In this document: in pieces, positions 7,936 through 18,548 of the stretch
Numbering within the stretch: position 1 is the first letter of the stretch
How the letters are laid out: each line of letters begins with the position of its first letter
Origin: JANNVK01 sp031414415
Lineage (GTDB): Bacteria > Acidobacteriota > Blastocatellia > Pyrinomonadales > Pyrinomonadaceae
Assembly: GCA_031414415.1 (NCBI GenBank)
Contig: JANNVK010000195.1
Location: 1-64,000, forward strand
Reading direction: 5' to 3'
DNA: 64,000 nt
Position numbers and translations under genes: made by a program
Notes under the pieces: generated by a model
The model's input: the letters and a program-made list of their open reading frames with translations, nothing else
Told to the model about the DNA's origin: nothing
Databases searched by the model: none

Positions 7936-9725
7936 TGCTCTAAAGTTGCCTCAATGCTTGCTGAACAACCAACTTTTTCAGTTGCTCCAAGTCCGTTTGG
8001 TTTTATTTCTAGGTCTTTTAAATCAGGTGAAATACTGCGAACAGATTCAGCCAATTTTTCTGCTCGTTTTAAACTAATTTTGTTGTTGGTGTCTGTTGAA
8101 CCTTTTCCGTCTGCATTACCTTGGCTTTCAAATCGAATGTTAATATTTTGCGTTTTTGCAACATTTTTAAGTTCGGTAAGTTGATTTGCAATGTCTGAAA
8201 TAGTTTGATTTTGGTCTTTTTCATAGTCAACACTTTTACAGACAAAAAATACATTTAAAGCCTCAAGTTTTTCTTTTAAATCATTAATAGAGACATTATT
8301 TGTTCTTACTTCTTTAATTCCAACAATTGCAGCAGCAACTAATTTTGCGTTATCAACCCATTGTTTTGTCGCGTTTCCATTAATTAAAAGAATGCCATCT
8401 GCAAAAGTTAAAGAAACATCTTTTGGTGGATTTAATAAAAAATTTGCACGTTTTAAAATAATTTCTGGATTAGAAGACTGATATTCTTCCCAACGCGAGA
8501 AGGTTTTTTCACTATTTAAACTATATGTTTTCAATAAGTTAATCGGATCGGCAGCTGTTGGATCGCGAAGTCCTTGAACTGAATGATAAAACCAACCTCG
8601 TTCTGTTTCAGTAACAACAATTCCTTTTTGATTTTTTAAATCGGCAACATAACTTGTCCAACGCCAATAATCAATAAACCAAAATATTCCAGCAACACAC
8701 AATAATAAACCAATAAAAGCTACACCAAAATTAAAAGGCGTAACCTTTCCGCGACTTTGATTTTCGTTTCCGAGTTGATATTGCAAACATTCTTGCAAAA
8801 CAGGGCGACTTCGTTCAAACGAATCAACTTCGCCTTGAAAATTATTTATTTCATCTTCTTGATCAATTACAATTTCTTCAAGACTCGTTTGAAATTTTTC
8901 ACGCAAACTAAGCGGAGCATTTCCTCTAATTACCGCTGCAAAAAGAAGATCTTGTGACCTTTCAATCCAAACAGAAAGTTCGCCTAGCGTTAATGTGTCG
9001 AGATTTGCATCAGCCGAGTTCGAAAACGAATCTCGCACAAAATCTTGAATTGCCGTCAGCATCGCCGAAACCATATCGGCATCTTGCCCTTTTCCAATAT
9101 TGGCAGAAACGTGTTGAATTAATAAACCGGTTTCTTTGTGAATCAAAAATATTTCTTCGACACGATAGAGAAGTGTTTTTATCAATACTACTTCGGCAAA
9201 TGATTTTCCGGTTTGAAACGCTTCCAAACGCCATTTTATACTTCGCGGACTAAAGCTGTATTCAATTGTTTGATTTAAAGATTGAACCATTGTCGCAAGT
9301 GCTTCGGCAATCGCTTTACGAATTGCCGGACCAATTGCCGGAAACAATGCTTCGGCAAGTATTTGCGGATTTTCTTTAACTGATTGGCGAATATTATCGA
9401 CAACAATTGGCAATGTTGCCTTTGAAAGTTGGTTGTCAATTTTGTTTCTGTGCTTGATTGCTTTCGGCAACACGTCCGAAACTTCTTTACTTGTTGCTGG
9501 CGGAAGCGTGTCAAGCTGAGATTGCAAAGTTTTGACTTTTGCTTCTAGTTGCGAGATTTTGCTTTGTTCTTGAGATAAAAGAAGAAGTCGCAAACTGCCA
9601 AATTCATCAAATTCGGCAGTTTCGACATTATTTTTTGGTGCTTCGCCAATAAACGAAGAATCAGAAGTTTTTTCAGATTCTAAAATTCGCTCAACTTTTT
9701 CTTGTTGCAAACTTTTTGATTTCAT
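7932..9725 (-). CDS. membrane protein with longin/roadblock-like region, BON and OmpA domains
   Basis: The product has 597 residues. A coiled-coil N-terminus (about 55-80) is followed by a central region with EEIFLIHKETGLLIQHVSA and LSVWIERSQDLLFAAVIRG, spaced like the strands of a roadblock/longin sensor domain. One transmembrane helix (GVAFIGLLLCVAGIFWFI, about 335-355) leads to a BON-like segment (ADGILLINGNATKQWVDNA) and a C-terminal OmpA-like peptidoglycan-binding domain (IRFESQGNADGKG, then LKRAEKLAESV). The layout suggests a cytoplasmic sensor joined to a cell-wall anchor. Roadblock proteins regulate Ras-like GTPases, and a GTPase gene overlaps its stop codon. The roadblock call is inference; the OmpA call is firm. 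Confidence 0.88.
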   Translation of the reverse strand: MKSKSLQQEKVERILESEKTSDSSFIGEAPKNNVETAEFDEFGSLRLLLLSQEQSKISQLEAKVKTLQSQLDTLPPATSKEVSDVLPKAIKHRNKIDNQLSKATLPIVVDNIRQSVKENPQILAEALFPAIGPAIRKAIAEALATMVQSLNQTIEYSFSPRSIKWRLEAFQTGKSFAEVVLIKTLLYRVEEIFLIHKETGLLIQHVSANIGKGQDADMVSAMLTAIQDFVRDSFSNSADANLDTLTLGELSVWIERSQDLLFAAVIRGNAPLSLREKFQTSLEEIVIDQEDEINNFQGEVDSFERSRPVLQECLQYQLGNENQSRGKVTPFNFGVAFIGLLLCVAGIFWFIDYWRWTSYVADLKNQKGIVVTETERGWFYHSVQGLRDPTAADPINLLKTYSLNSEKTFSRWEEYQSSNPEIILKRANFLLNPPKDVSLTFADGILLINGNATKQWVDNAKLVAAAIVGIKEVRTNNVSINDLKEKLEALNVFFVCKSVDYEKDQNQTISDIANQLTELKNVAKTQNINIRFESQGNADGKGSTDTNNKISLKRAEKLAESVRSISPDLKDLEIKPNGLGATEKVGCSASIEATLEQ

Positions 9726-9749
9726 CTTAAAAATATCCGAATCAAAAGA

Positions 9750-10319
9750 TTAATCGTCGCTCAAATTTGCCGGAAATTTGAAATCATTGGTTAAACGCAA
9801 AGCCATATCCGAAAACATTTGGGCAAGTGCGACACGGTCTGCTTTATCCTCGCGTAACTCAGAAGCGTCACGATCAAGCGATTGCATCATATCGCTACTT
9901 CGTTTTTGAATTTCTTCAGACAAATTTTTCGACTGAGTTAAAATTTGTTGTCGCAAATCACTTTCGTTTTTGGCAATTTGCTCGTTTACAATCAAAACCT
10001 TTTTGTCAACATTTTGCGTCAAATCTTTTAATTCGTTCGTGACGCTTGATATAGAATCATTGCGGGTTGTTTGCTCATTAACTAATCTTTCAGTCAATGA
10101 TTTTATTTCGCTTTGAATAAAAACCTGAAGTTCATCAAGTCTTTTACGAGTATCGTCACGAATTTCGGTAATTTCCTTAACTAATCTGTCTTCAATTCGA
10201 CCAAATTTGCGATCAGAATCTCGTAAATGAACTCCAAAAAGAATATCGCGAATTTTGTCTATATTTCCGTCTTCAGCGAGCTCGTTTGTTGTGGTTTGCT
10301 TTTTTATTTCGGCTTTCAT
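9750..10319 (-). CDS. coiled-coil protein of unknown function
   Basis: The product has 189 residues, almost wholly helical and charged, with long heptad-like stretches from about residue 35 to 165 (Ile, Leu and Val spaced among Glu, Lys, Gln). The C-terminus DKADRVALAQMFSDMALRL looks like a compact conserved motif and may be the functional end. There is no signal peptide or membrane segment, so it is probably cytoplasmic. It lies 24 nt upstream of the OmpA/BON gene and 27 nt after the hybrid kinase, within one operon. It may be a scaffold linking the kinase and GTPase parts. I do not recognise the family. Confidence 0.85.
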   Translation of the reverse strand: MKAEIKKQTTTNELAEDGNIDKIRDILFGVHLRDSDRKFGRIEDRLVKEITEIRDDTRKRLDELQVFIQSEIKSLTERLVNEQTTRNDSISSVTNELKDLTQNVDKKVLIVNEQIAKNESDLRQQILTQSKNLSEEIQKRSSDMMQSLDRDASELREDKADRVALAQMFSDMALRLTNDFKFPANLSDD

Positions 10320-10346
10320 AGGTTTATTCCCCTAATTGATAAGTAT

Positions 10347-12356
<2,010 letters not shown>

Positions 12357-12384
12357 AAATTATTGTTGATTATAGTGTAAAACA

Positions 12385-12413
12385 CAAAAAAGACGAGATT
12401 TTTCAATCTCGTC
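12385..12413 (-). terminator. terminator with GAAA tetraloop
   Basis: A perfect 9-bp stem GACGAGATT/AATCTCGTC (12413-12405 with 12400-12392 on the minus strand) is closed by a GAAA tetraloop and followed by TTTTTT. It is a strong intrinsic terminator between the candidate RNA and the kinase gene at 12356, and could act as an attenuator for that operon. Confidence 0.9.
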
Positions 12414-12611
12414 ATAAAAAGGTTGCTCAGTTTCATTACAAAAGTTTTGAAACTGAGCCAGCGGATGCTTGGCTACCCCCAACCTCACAACCACATGTAA
12501 CCCAAATGCAAACTTTCGTCTGCGTTATTTGGTTTTACTAAGTTCCCCCGACCCCAGCAAAACCAAATCTTGTTAGATTTTGGGTGTAATTGATTTTTCA
12601 ACCACTTACAT
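12385..12611 (-). ncRNA. candidate structured small RNA with a putative sigma-54 promoter
   Basis: About 225 nt lie between a -24/-12 promoter and an intrinsic terminator, with no plausible coding frame. On the minus strand I can fold these elements: AAATC/GATTT (near 12580-12565); GGTTTT/AAAACC (12564-12531) enclosing a G-rich loop CTGGGGTCGGGGGAACTT; CCAAAT/ATTTGG enclosing GCAGAC-GAAA-GTTTGC (12532-12502); AGCC/GGCT near 12473-12457; and a 10-bp GCTCAGTTTC/GAAACTGAGC arm (12458-12425) flanked by GGTTG and CAACC. A second G-rich stretch GGTTGGGGGTAGCC precedes the last arm. It matches no RNA family I know. Start site estimated from the promoter. Confidence 0.65.
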
Positions 12612-12621
12612 TAAATACTAT

Positions 12622-12637
12622 TACAAGAAGTGTGCCA
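12622..12637 (-). promoter_or_regulatory. sigma-54 (-24/-12) promoter
   Basis: The minus strand reads TGGCAC-ACTTC-TTGTA (12637 to 12622). The consensus is TGGCAC-N5-TTGCA/T, so only the C of the -12 GC differs. The predicted start is near 12611. It follows a sigma-54 activator gene and its likely binding sites. Confidence 0.7.
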
Positions 12638-12722
12638 AACTATTAATACAAATAAGTTAAAATGTAAGTGTTGAAAATAATAGGTTTAAAGTAAAAGTGA
12701 ATCTGTTAAGTTTATTTAATAT

Positions 12723-12774
12723 GACAAAATGTCTGACAAAATGTCTTGTCTAAGAATGGATATGACAAAATGTC
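12723..12774. promoter_or_regulatory. three GACAAAATGTC activator sites
   Basis: The 11-bp imperfect palindrome GACAAAATGTC occurs at 12723-12733, 12735-12745 and 12764-12774, all identical. The centres lie about 92, 104 and 133 bp upstream of the -24 element, a normal distance for enhancer sites of NtrC-type activators. The first two are one helical turn apart (12 bp). They probably bind the Fis-type HTH of the activator encoded just upstream. Confidence 0.7.
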
Positions 12775-12781
12775 GTATTTC

Positions 12782-14152
12782 TTAACTCATACCAAATTCT
12801 TTGAGTTTTCGATAAAGAGTTCGTGAAGTAATTCCGAGAATAGATGCGGCTTTTTCGCGTTTTCCGCCAACATTTGCTAAAACTTCAAGAATATATTTTT
12901 TCTCAATTTCAGAAAGTGGAAGAATATTATCCGAATTATTGATGTTAATAACTTTGCTTAAAACGGCTGGAGAATTGTTTTGATTTAAACCATAAATTTC
13001 CTCAACAGAATCGCTTTCTGAGAAAACAATTGCTCTTTCCAAAGTGTTTTTTAACTCACGAATGTTGCCTTTCCACTCATAATTTTCGAGAGTTTTACTT
13101 GCCTCAACTGATAATTCTAAATTTGGACGATTAAAACGAGATTTAAAATTTTCGATAAAATACGCAACTAATGAAGAAATATCCTCGCGACGCTCACGCA
13201 AAGGTGGAATGTGAAATGAAACAACATTGAGCCGATAAAACAAATCTGAACGAAATTTTCCATCGTTAATATCAAGTTCTAAAGGTCTGTTGGTTGCGGC
13301 AACAATGCGAACATCGACATTACGATCGCGGGTTGCACCAACACGACGAAAATTTCCATTTTCCAAAAAATGAAGTAGTTTTACTTGCATTGACAAAGGC
13401 AGTTCGCCAATTTCGTCAAGAAAAAGAGTCGAATTATCGGCAGCTTCGAGAAGTCCGAGTTTTTGCGTATTTGCTCCGGTAAATGAACCTTTTTCGTGTC
13501 CAAAAAATTCGGATTCAAATAAGTTTTCCGGCAAAGCACCGCAGTTTATTGAAACAAGTGGAAGATCTGCACGTGGGCTTGTGTTATGAATCCAGCAAGC
13601 CAAAACGTCTTTTCCGGTTCCTGATTCGCCAGTAATTAAAACTGTTGTGTCGATTTTCGCAACCATTTCCGCTTGGCTGTAAATCTTTGTCATAACAGGG
13701 TTTATATGAACGGGCGAGATGAAAGTTTTCGTGTTTTGTTGTTTTGCGACAACTCTCAAACGAGCATTTTGTTGAATTAATACTCTTTTTTCGATGGCTT
13801 TACGAATAATTTGTTCAACCTGTTCGGGCATCGCAGGTTTTGTGATGTATTCATAAGCACCGCGTCGCATTGCTTCAATTCCAGTTTTAAGCGAATTATC
13901 AGCCGTCAGCATCACAACTTCCGGCGAATCTTCACTTTGTTTGATAGTTTGCAATATTTCCAGACCAGATGCATCGGGCAAGTTTACGTCAAGCAAAACA
14001 ATGTCAAAATCTTGATTTTGTAAGGCTTCGAGGGCAGTTTGACCGCTTTCTACCGCAGTTGTTTCAAACTCGTTTGAGGAAAGTTGAAATGGTAAAATAC
14101 GCCGTAAAATCGGATCATCATCCGCGAGAAGGATTTTGATTTTTTGTTTCAT
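12782..14152 (-). CDS. sigma-54-dependent response regulator (NtrC/AtoC family)
   Basis: The product has 456 residues. REC domain (about 5-118) with phospho-acceptor D55 in LLDVNLPDASG; AAA+ domain with Walker A GESGTGKD (175-182), GSFTGA loop (222-227) and Walker B STLFLDEIGE; C-terminal Fis-type HTH (KREKAASILGITSRTLYRKL). The loop has Ser in place of the usual first Ala of GAFTGA, a mild change. It should activate sigma-54 RNA polymerase after phosphorylation. Its ATG overlaps the DinB-like stop codon (TAATG). Downstream lie three repeated palindromes and a -24/-12 promoter, its likely own target. Confidence 0.96.
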   Translation of the reverse strand: MKQKIKILLADDDPILRRILPFQLSSNEFETTAVESGQTALEALQNQDFDIVLLDVNLPDASGLEILQTIKQSEDSPEVVMLTADNSLKTGIEAMRRGAYEYITKPAMPEQVEQIIRKAIEKRVLIQQNARLRVVAKQQNTKTFISPVHINPVMTKIYSQAEMVAKIDTTVLITGESGTGKDVLACWIHNTSPRADLPLVSINCGALPENLFESEFFGHEKGSFTGANTQKLGLLEAADNSTLFLDEIGELPLSMQVKLLHFLENGNFRRVGATRDRNVDVRIVAATNRPLELDINDGKFRSDLFYRLNVVSFHIPPLRERREDISSLVAYFIENFKSRFNRPNLELSVEASKTLENYEWKGNIRELKNTLERAIVFSESDSVEEIYGLNQNNSPAVLSKVININNSDNILPLSEIEKKYILEVLANVGGKREKAASILGITSRTLYRKLKEFGMS

Positions 14153-14706
14153 TATTTATGTGTAGAGAAATTCTCAATAGTTTCGTCAATTTGATCAATG
14201 TGCCGAAATTCGTGTCCGCCGATTAGCACAAGCCATTCTGTTGCAGACAATTCCCCGAAAAATGGATGTGGAAATGTCGCTTTTTGAGTGTCGATTGTTT
14301 CCAAACCGTGACGAATATCTTTTAAAATTTGAGCATTTTCGTCCATTTTTGCGAGTGATTCGGCGATTGACAAAGTTCCGCTTGGCAAAACTCTCTCTGG
14401 AGCTTCAACTTTTCGGCTTCTTCTGTCTTTTAGTAATGCAGTTCTTTCCGCAAATGTTGAAGAAAGATTTGCACTGCCATCATTCGGCAGATTTTCGTCT
14501 TGAGATTTTTTCAAAAGTGCGGAGCAAATACTGGTCATTCCAGCTTCGACAATTGCTAAATGTTCAACAATTTCAATAATCGTCCAACTGTTTTCAGACA
14601 TTTTAAAAACAAGCTGAGCATCCGATAAATTCGAGATTTTGCTTTTTAATTGTTGCCTGATTGCTTCATTTGTGGCGTAAATTTCACCAATTGTTTTGTA
14701 ATTCAT
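14152..14706 (-). CDS. DinB-like four-helix protein
   Basis: The product has 184 residues. It has the DinB_2 texture: a four-helix bundle with metal-ligand histidines, the first in TIIEIVEHLAIVE and the others in GGHEFRHIDQI near the end. Such proteins bind a divalent metal; some are thiol-dependent transferases, many have unknown roles. The full family length is present, and there is no signal peptide. It starts 6 nt after the propeller lipoprotein gene and overlaps the activator start by one base, so it sits inside the operon. Its link to signalling is unknown. Confidence 0.88.
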   Translation of the reverse strand: MNYKTIGEIYATNEAIRQQLKSKISNLSDAQLVFKMSENSWTIIEIVEHLAIVEAGMTSICSALLKKSQDENLPNDGSANLSSTFAERTALLKDRRSRKVEAPERVLPSGTLSIAESLAKMDENAQILKDIRHGLETIDTQKATFPHPFFGELSATEWLVLIGGHEFRHIDQIDETIENFSTHK

Positions 14707-14712
14707 AATTTT

Positions 14713-16014
14713 TTAATAGCTAACAGCTTGCGGACTTAAAGCCAGACGATGCCAACGCAGAAAACTACGCGTGTTATTTGCCGATTCTTTATAGTCTTTT
14801 ATAAACGCCGTCTGTAAATAAAGTAAATTGTCGCTCGTCCATTGAAGTTCTGATATTGGATTGAAAGAAACAAGCGAATCTTCCGCGGGCAAAGTTCTGA
14901 CACCAGAATTAGAATTACTGTTTTTCACAACATCAATTGTGATATTTTCTCCAGCTTCAGTTCGCTTTACAAATTCTTCATAAACTTCGGAAGATTCTAA
15001 TAATTTATTTTTGAGCGGAATTGATGCCTGAGATGGCGTGTTTCCAATTGCATCATTTATGCGAATATCTTTGTCAAAAGCTAAAGCAATTTTTGAAGAA
15101 TCGGGCGACCAAACAGGATGAACTTTCGTTACATTATCATCTAAAATTCGAAAGCGTCCATTTTTTTCAACTAATCTTGGTCTGCCACTCGGAATAAAAA
15201 TTTCGCCATTTCGATCAGCCTGCAATTGACCGATTTGCCATTCTTTCCAAGTTGCGGCAAGAGCGGCTAGTGCCAAACTGTCTGGCGACCAAACAAAATA
15301 AAAGTAAATTAAACCATCGTTTTGCGTCAATATTTTTAGTTCGTTTCCTTCACGATTGCATGTATAAAGCTGCTCGGTTCGCAGAGTTAAAACCGCTTTT
15401 CCAGTTTCAATTTTTGGTGCAACATTGGTATTAACATTTGCGTCAATATTTGAATTAACGTTTGCATTTGTCTCCAAATTTGAGTTTGCAATTTCTAAAT
15501 CAGGCGGAAGAGGAGCATCAGCAACAATTGGTTGTTGATTTGTCGGATTTACACGAATCATTCCGACAAAAGCAACATTGTTTCCATCAGGTGACCAAAC
15601 GATTGAGTCTTGAAAATGAACCGCCAGTCCGTTTGGTGTAATGTTTTTGAGAAATTTTCCATCAGTCGCATACATATCAAGTCTGAACTCTGACGGATGA
15701 TCTTCGGGTTTTCGGTAAATTGCTAAAGACCTTTGTTTATCAGGCGAAAAAAGAGTTTTCTCCAGAACATCCAAAGGTCGATTTTGGTCAAAATCAGCTT
15801 GTATTGCCGTGTTTTTTTGTTCAACTAGTTCGGTTTTATCGGCAACAGTCGGCGTTGGAACATCAGCTTCGTATCGAAAATTTAGTTTCAAAGCCGGAAC
15901 GTCACGCAAAGTTGTTGCCGAAACTTCTGAAGATTTGAAGATGTTTTTTTCACACGCCGAAAATACAAACATACTAAAAATCAATATAATTTTTGTTAAA
16001 TCTCGCCCCAACAT
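14713..16014 (-). CDS. WD40/TolB-like propeller lipoprotein
   Basis: The product has 433 residues. A lipoprotein signal is clear: a hydrophobic run then lipobox FSAC with Cys at about 20. The mature protein has blades with the repeated texture VWSPDGNNVAF, VWSPDSLALAA, VWSPDSSKIAL and LQWTSDNLLYL, as in TolB/PD40 beta propellers. A low-complexity Asn-rich linker (about 185-208) interrupts the blades. It is probably a periplasmic scaffold or sensor. One base separates it from the M61 peptidase gene upstream and 6 nt from the DinB-like gene, so the four genes from 17878 to 12782 look co-transcribed. Confidence 0.88.
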   Translation of the reverse strand: MLGRDLTKIILIFSMFVFSACEKNIFKSSEVSATTLRDVPALKLNFRYEADVPTPTVADKTELVEQKNTAIQADFDQNRPLDVLEKTLFSPDKQRSLAIYRKPEDHPSEFRLDMYATDGKFLKNITPNGLAVHFQDSIVWSPDGNNVAFVGMIRVNPTNQQPIVADAPLPPDLEIANSNLETNANVNSNIDANVNTNVAPKIETGKAVLTLRTEQLYTCNREGNELKILTQNDGLIYFYFVWSPDSLALAALAATWKEWQIGQLQADRNGEIFIPSGRPRLVEKNGRFRILDDNVTKVHPVWSPDSSKIALAFDKDIRINDAIGNTPSQASIPLKNKLLESSEVYEEFVKRTEAGENITIDVVKNSNSNSGVRTLPAEDSLVSFNPISELQWTSDNLLYLQTAFIKDYKESANNTRSFLRWHRLALSPQAVSY

Positions 16015-16015
16015 A

Positions 16016-17878
16016 TTATTTTAAATCTTTTCCTAAGTAAGCAAAATACAAGGCTTTCTGCTCTTCGGTGGCATTTTTAATGGCTGAAATTGCATAACTT
16101 GGCTGAACTCTTCCGCCAAGTGTAATTTCGATTTCGCGTAATTGATCAAACCTAAAAATTGTCAGTTTGATTTTATCGCTTGGATTTTTTTCGGTTAAAT
16201 AATTCGTTAAAAATGCTTGACTGGCTCGATTTCCGTCAATTGCAATTATTTGGTCGCCAGTGTTTAAGCCTTGTTCGTAAGCCGGAGTTCCAGCCGAAAT
16301 TGCACGAATACTAAATTTCTCGCCTTCTTGGGTAAAATCCGCACCAATATAAGCCAAAGCTAATCCGTCAGAGTTTTGCGTTGTTAATTCAAGTCCAAAA
16401 CTTTTTAATATTGAGTTGTAATCAATGTCATCCGTTCCGCGGACATATTTATTGAAGAAATCGTTTAAACTTTTTCCAGCCATTATTTCCGAAATTTTTT
16501 GATAATCTTCGGGCGTATAATTTTTGTTCTTTTTGTAAATTTCTGCATAAAGATAACGCATCACATCGTCAAGCGATTTAGTTCCGTTTGACGAACGTCG
16601 GATTTCTAAATCGAGCATAAAGTTTACAATTTCGCCTTTATCGTAATAAGAAATTTGATTATTTACAGCATTTTCATCCTGACGATAATATTTAATCCAA
16701 GCATCAAAACTTGCCGATTCAAGGCTTGTTTCAAATCTTCCCGGACGTTGCTGAAGTGCCTGAATTCCGGCAGTTCTGGCAGATAAAAAAGTTTTGTCGG
16801 TCATTAAACCAGCTCTCTGAACGATTACATTTTCAAAATAAGAAGTTGCACCTTCCGCCACCCAAAGTAGTTTTGTGTAGTTTTCTGCTTCGTAATTAAA
16901 AGGTCCAAGAGCATCAGGACGAATTCGTTTAACATTCCAAAGATGAAAATATTCGTGGGCAACAAGCGTCAAGAAATCTGTGTAACGACTGCCAGTAAAA
17001 CCCCAACGATTCCATTGCAAAGCTGTCGAATTTAGATGTTCGAGTCCGCCACCGCCACGTGTATTCAAGATAAAAGTGTAATCTTTGTAAGGCAATTCGC
17101 CGAAGATTTTGTATGATTCTTCGATGATTTTTGCCGTATCTTTCGCAATTTTATCAATGTCATAATTTCCTTCACCATTGATTACAAAACGATGTGGTTT
17201 TCCTTGAACTTCAAAATTAACTTCACGAAAATTACCAATTTCAAACGGAGAATCGTATAAAATGTCAAAGTTTTCTGCAACAAAAGTATTGTCACCACTT
17301 TTTGGTAAACCAGTTGCAATTTTCCAATCTTTGTAAGGATTTATCGTTACTTTTGAAGGTGCAGAAATTTGTCCTTTTGGGTGCATCAGCAAGGCTGCTG
17401 GCGTAAAAAAAGCGTGATTATCATTTAATTCGTTGGTGCGAACGGTTAGCTCATTTGCATAAACCTTGTAAGAAAACTTAATTTCTTTCATGCCTTTTGT
17501 TTCAATTGTCCACGTGTTTTTTGAAGATTTTTGCCAAGCAATTGCATTGCCAATAGCGTCGGTCGCGGCAAAGTTTTGGACGTGGCGTGCATATTCGCGA
17601 ACTAAATAACTTCCTGGAGTCCAAACCGGCATTATTACGTCAGTTTTTTCGGGCATAGTTGCCCACTTCAAAGTTGTTTCAACTTCTAACAAATGAGTCC
17701 AAGGTTTTGACATTGAAACCGAAAAATTAATTTCCGGAATCGCGGGTTTAATTTCAGCAATTACGAGAGGTTTTTTGCCTTTCGGCTTTTTCGGCTGTGC
17801 TTCAAGGTTTTCTTGATACATAAAAAATACGGCAACTAGAAAAATGAATATCGTTTTTAAGTTTAAATTTAGTTTCAT
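16016..17878 (-). CDS. M61 family peptidase with PDZ domain
   Basis: The product has about 620 residues. An N-terminal hydrophobic signal is followed by a beta domain, a gluzincin core with HEYFH (in LTLVAHEYFHLWNVKR) and downstream EGATSYFE supplying the third zinc ligand, and a C-terminal PDZ domain (GLNTGDQIIAIDGNRA). This is the layout of glycyl aminopeptidase-like M61 enzymes, exported zinc peptidases. An in-frame TTG at 17890 would add four residues; I prefer the ATG at 17878 because it directly precedes the Lys-rich signal peptide. First gene of the operon leading to the sigma-54 activator. Confidence 0.93.
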   Translation of the reverse strand: MKLNLNLKTIFIFLVAVFFMYQENLEAQPKKPKGKKPLVIAEIKPAIPEINFSVSMSKPWTHLLEVETTLKWATMPEKTDVIMPVWTPGSYLVREYARHVQNFAATDAIGNAIAWQKSSKNTWTIETKGMKEIKFSYKVYANELTVRTNELNDNHAFFTPAALLMHPKGQISAPSKVTINPYKDWKIATGLPKSGDNTFVAENFDILYDSPFEIGNFREVNFEVQGKPHRFVINGEGNYDIDKIAKDTAKIIEESYKIFGELPYKDYTFILNTRGGGGLEHLNSTALQWNRWGFTGSRYTDFLTLVAHEYFHLWNVKRIRPDALGPFNYEAENYTKLLWVAEGATSYFENVIVQRAGLMTDKTFLSARTAGIQALQQRPGRFETSLESASFDAWIKYYRQDENAVNNQISYYDKGEIVNFMLDLEIRRSSNGTKSLDDVMRYLYAEIYKKNKNYTPEDYQKISEIMAGKSLNDFFNKYVRGTDDIDYNSILKSFGLELTTQNSDGLALAYIGADFTQEGEKFSIRAISAGTPAYEQGLNTGDQIIAIDGNRASQAFLTNYLTEKNPSDKIKLTIFRFDQLREIEITLGGRVQPSYAISAIKNATEEQKALYFAYLGKDLK

Positions 17879-17957
17879 AAGTCTTGGCAAAGTTATTTCA
17901 AAGCTATTTTGTCTGCTAACATATTACAACGATTTATTTATTTGCTAAAATTACGTT

Positions 17958-18548
17958 ATGGGATTACTTAAATTTAAGACCAAAATCAGCGTTGAAGATT
18001 ATTTGGAAGGAGAAAAAGTTAGTCCAGTTCGACGCGAATATTTTAATGGTGAAGTTTTTTCAATCGCAAGTGAAAACGATAATCACGGACGAATTCAAGG
18101 AAATTTAATTACATTTTTAACAAGCTATTTGCGTGATTCAAATTATGAACCTTTTTTCCGTGACATAAAAATTCGCGTTACGCCAAGTGTTTATTATTAT
18201 CCAGACATATTAGTTACCTGCGAAGAAAGTCCAGAAAGTCCGTATTTTAGGAATAATCCTATTTTGATTATTGAAATAGTTTCAAAATCAATCGAACGCA
18301 TTGATCGTCGCGAGAAAGTCTTTTTATATCAACAGATAGAGAGTTTGCAAGAATATGTTGTGGTTGACCAATACAGAAAAAAAGTTCAAGTTCATCGCCG
18401 GCAAGAAAATGGTGGCTGGATAATGTATTTGTTCAACGAGGAAAGTGATATTGTCGAACTTTCTTCAATTGATTTGAAAATTCCATTACCCGAAATTTAC
18501 CAACGAGTTACTTTTGAACCCAATGCAGACAGAACAGACGATTATTAA
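17958..18548 (+). CDS. Uma2 family (DUF820) putative nuclease
   Basis: The product has 196 residues. Family features: SVEDYLEGEKVSPVRREYFNGEVF at the start region, then YYPDILVTCEE and ILIIEIVSKSIERIDRREK, which carry the PD-(D/E)XK-type residues (PD, E, K-like) of Uma2 proteins, and YVVVDQ. Cellular roles are unclear, and the family is common in Cyanobacteria and Acidobacteria. It is divergent from the M61 gene. The stop lies inside the start of the MFS gene, so the two are probably co-transcribed. No sign of truncation. Confidence 0.9.
   Translation: MGLLKFKTKISVEDYLEGEKVSPVRREYFNGEVFSIASENDNHGRIQGNLITFLTSYLRDSNYEPFFRDIKIRVTPSVYYYPDILVTCEESPESPYFRNNPILIIEIVSKSIERIDRREKVFLYQQIESLQEYVVVDQYRKKVQVHRRQENGGWIMYLFNEESDIVELSSIDLKIPLPEIYQRVTFEPNADRTDDY

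Noticed and set aside
12502..12540. GCAGACGAAAGT inside the candidate RNA looks like a tmRNA tag reading frame
   Set aside because: The frame ends ADESLHLGYMWL rather than an ALAA-like tag, and no tRNA-like TTCGANNC arm or CCA end is present near either end.
12421..12611. Riboswitch for the kinase gene
   Set aside because: No match to the c-di-GMP, cobalamin, SAM, ydaO or glutamine consensus that I could fit; a sigma-54 promoter and terminator fit a standalone RNA better.
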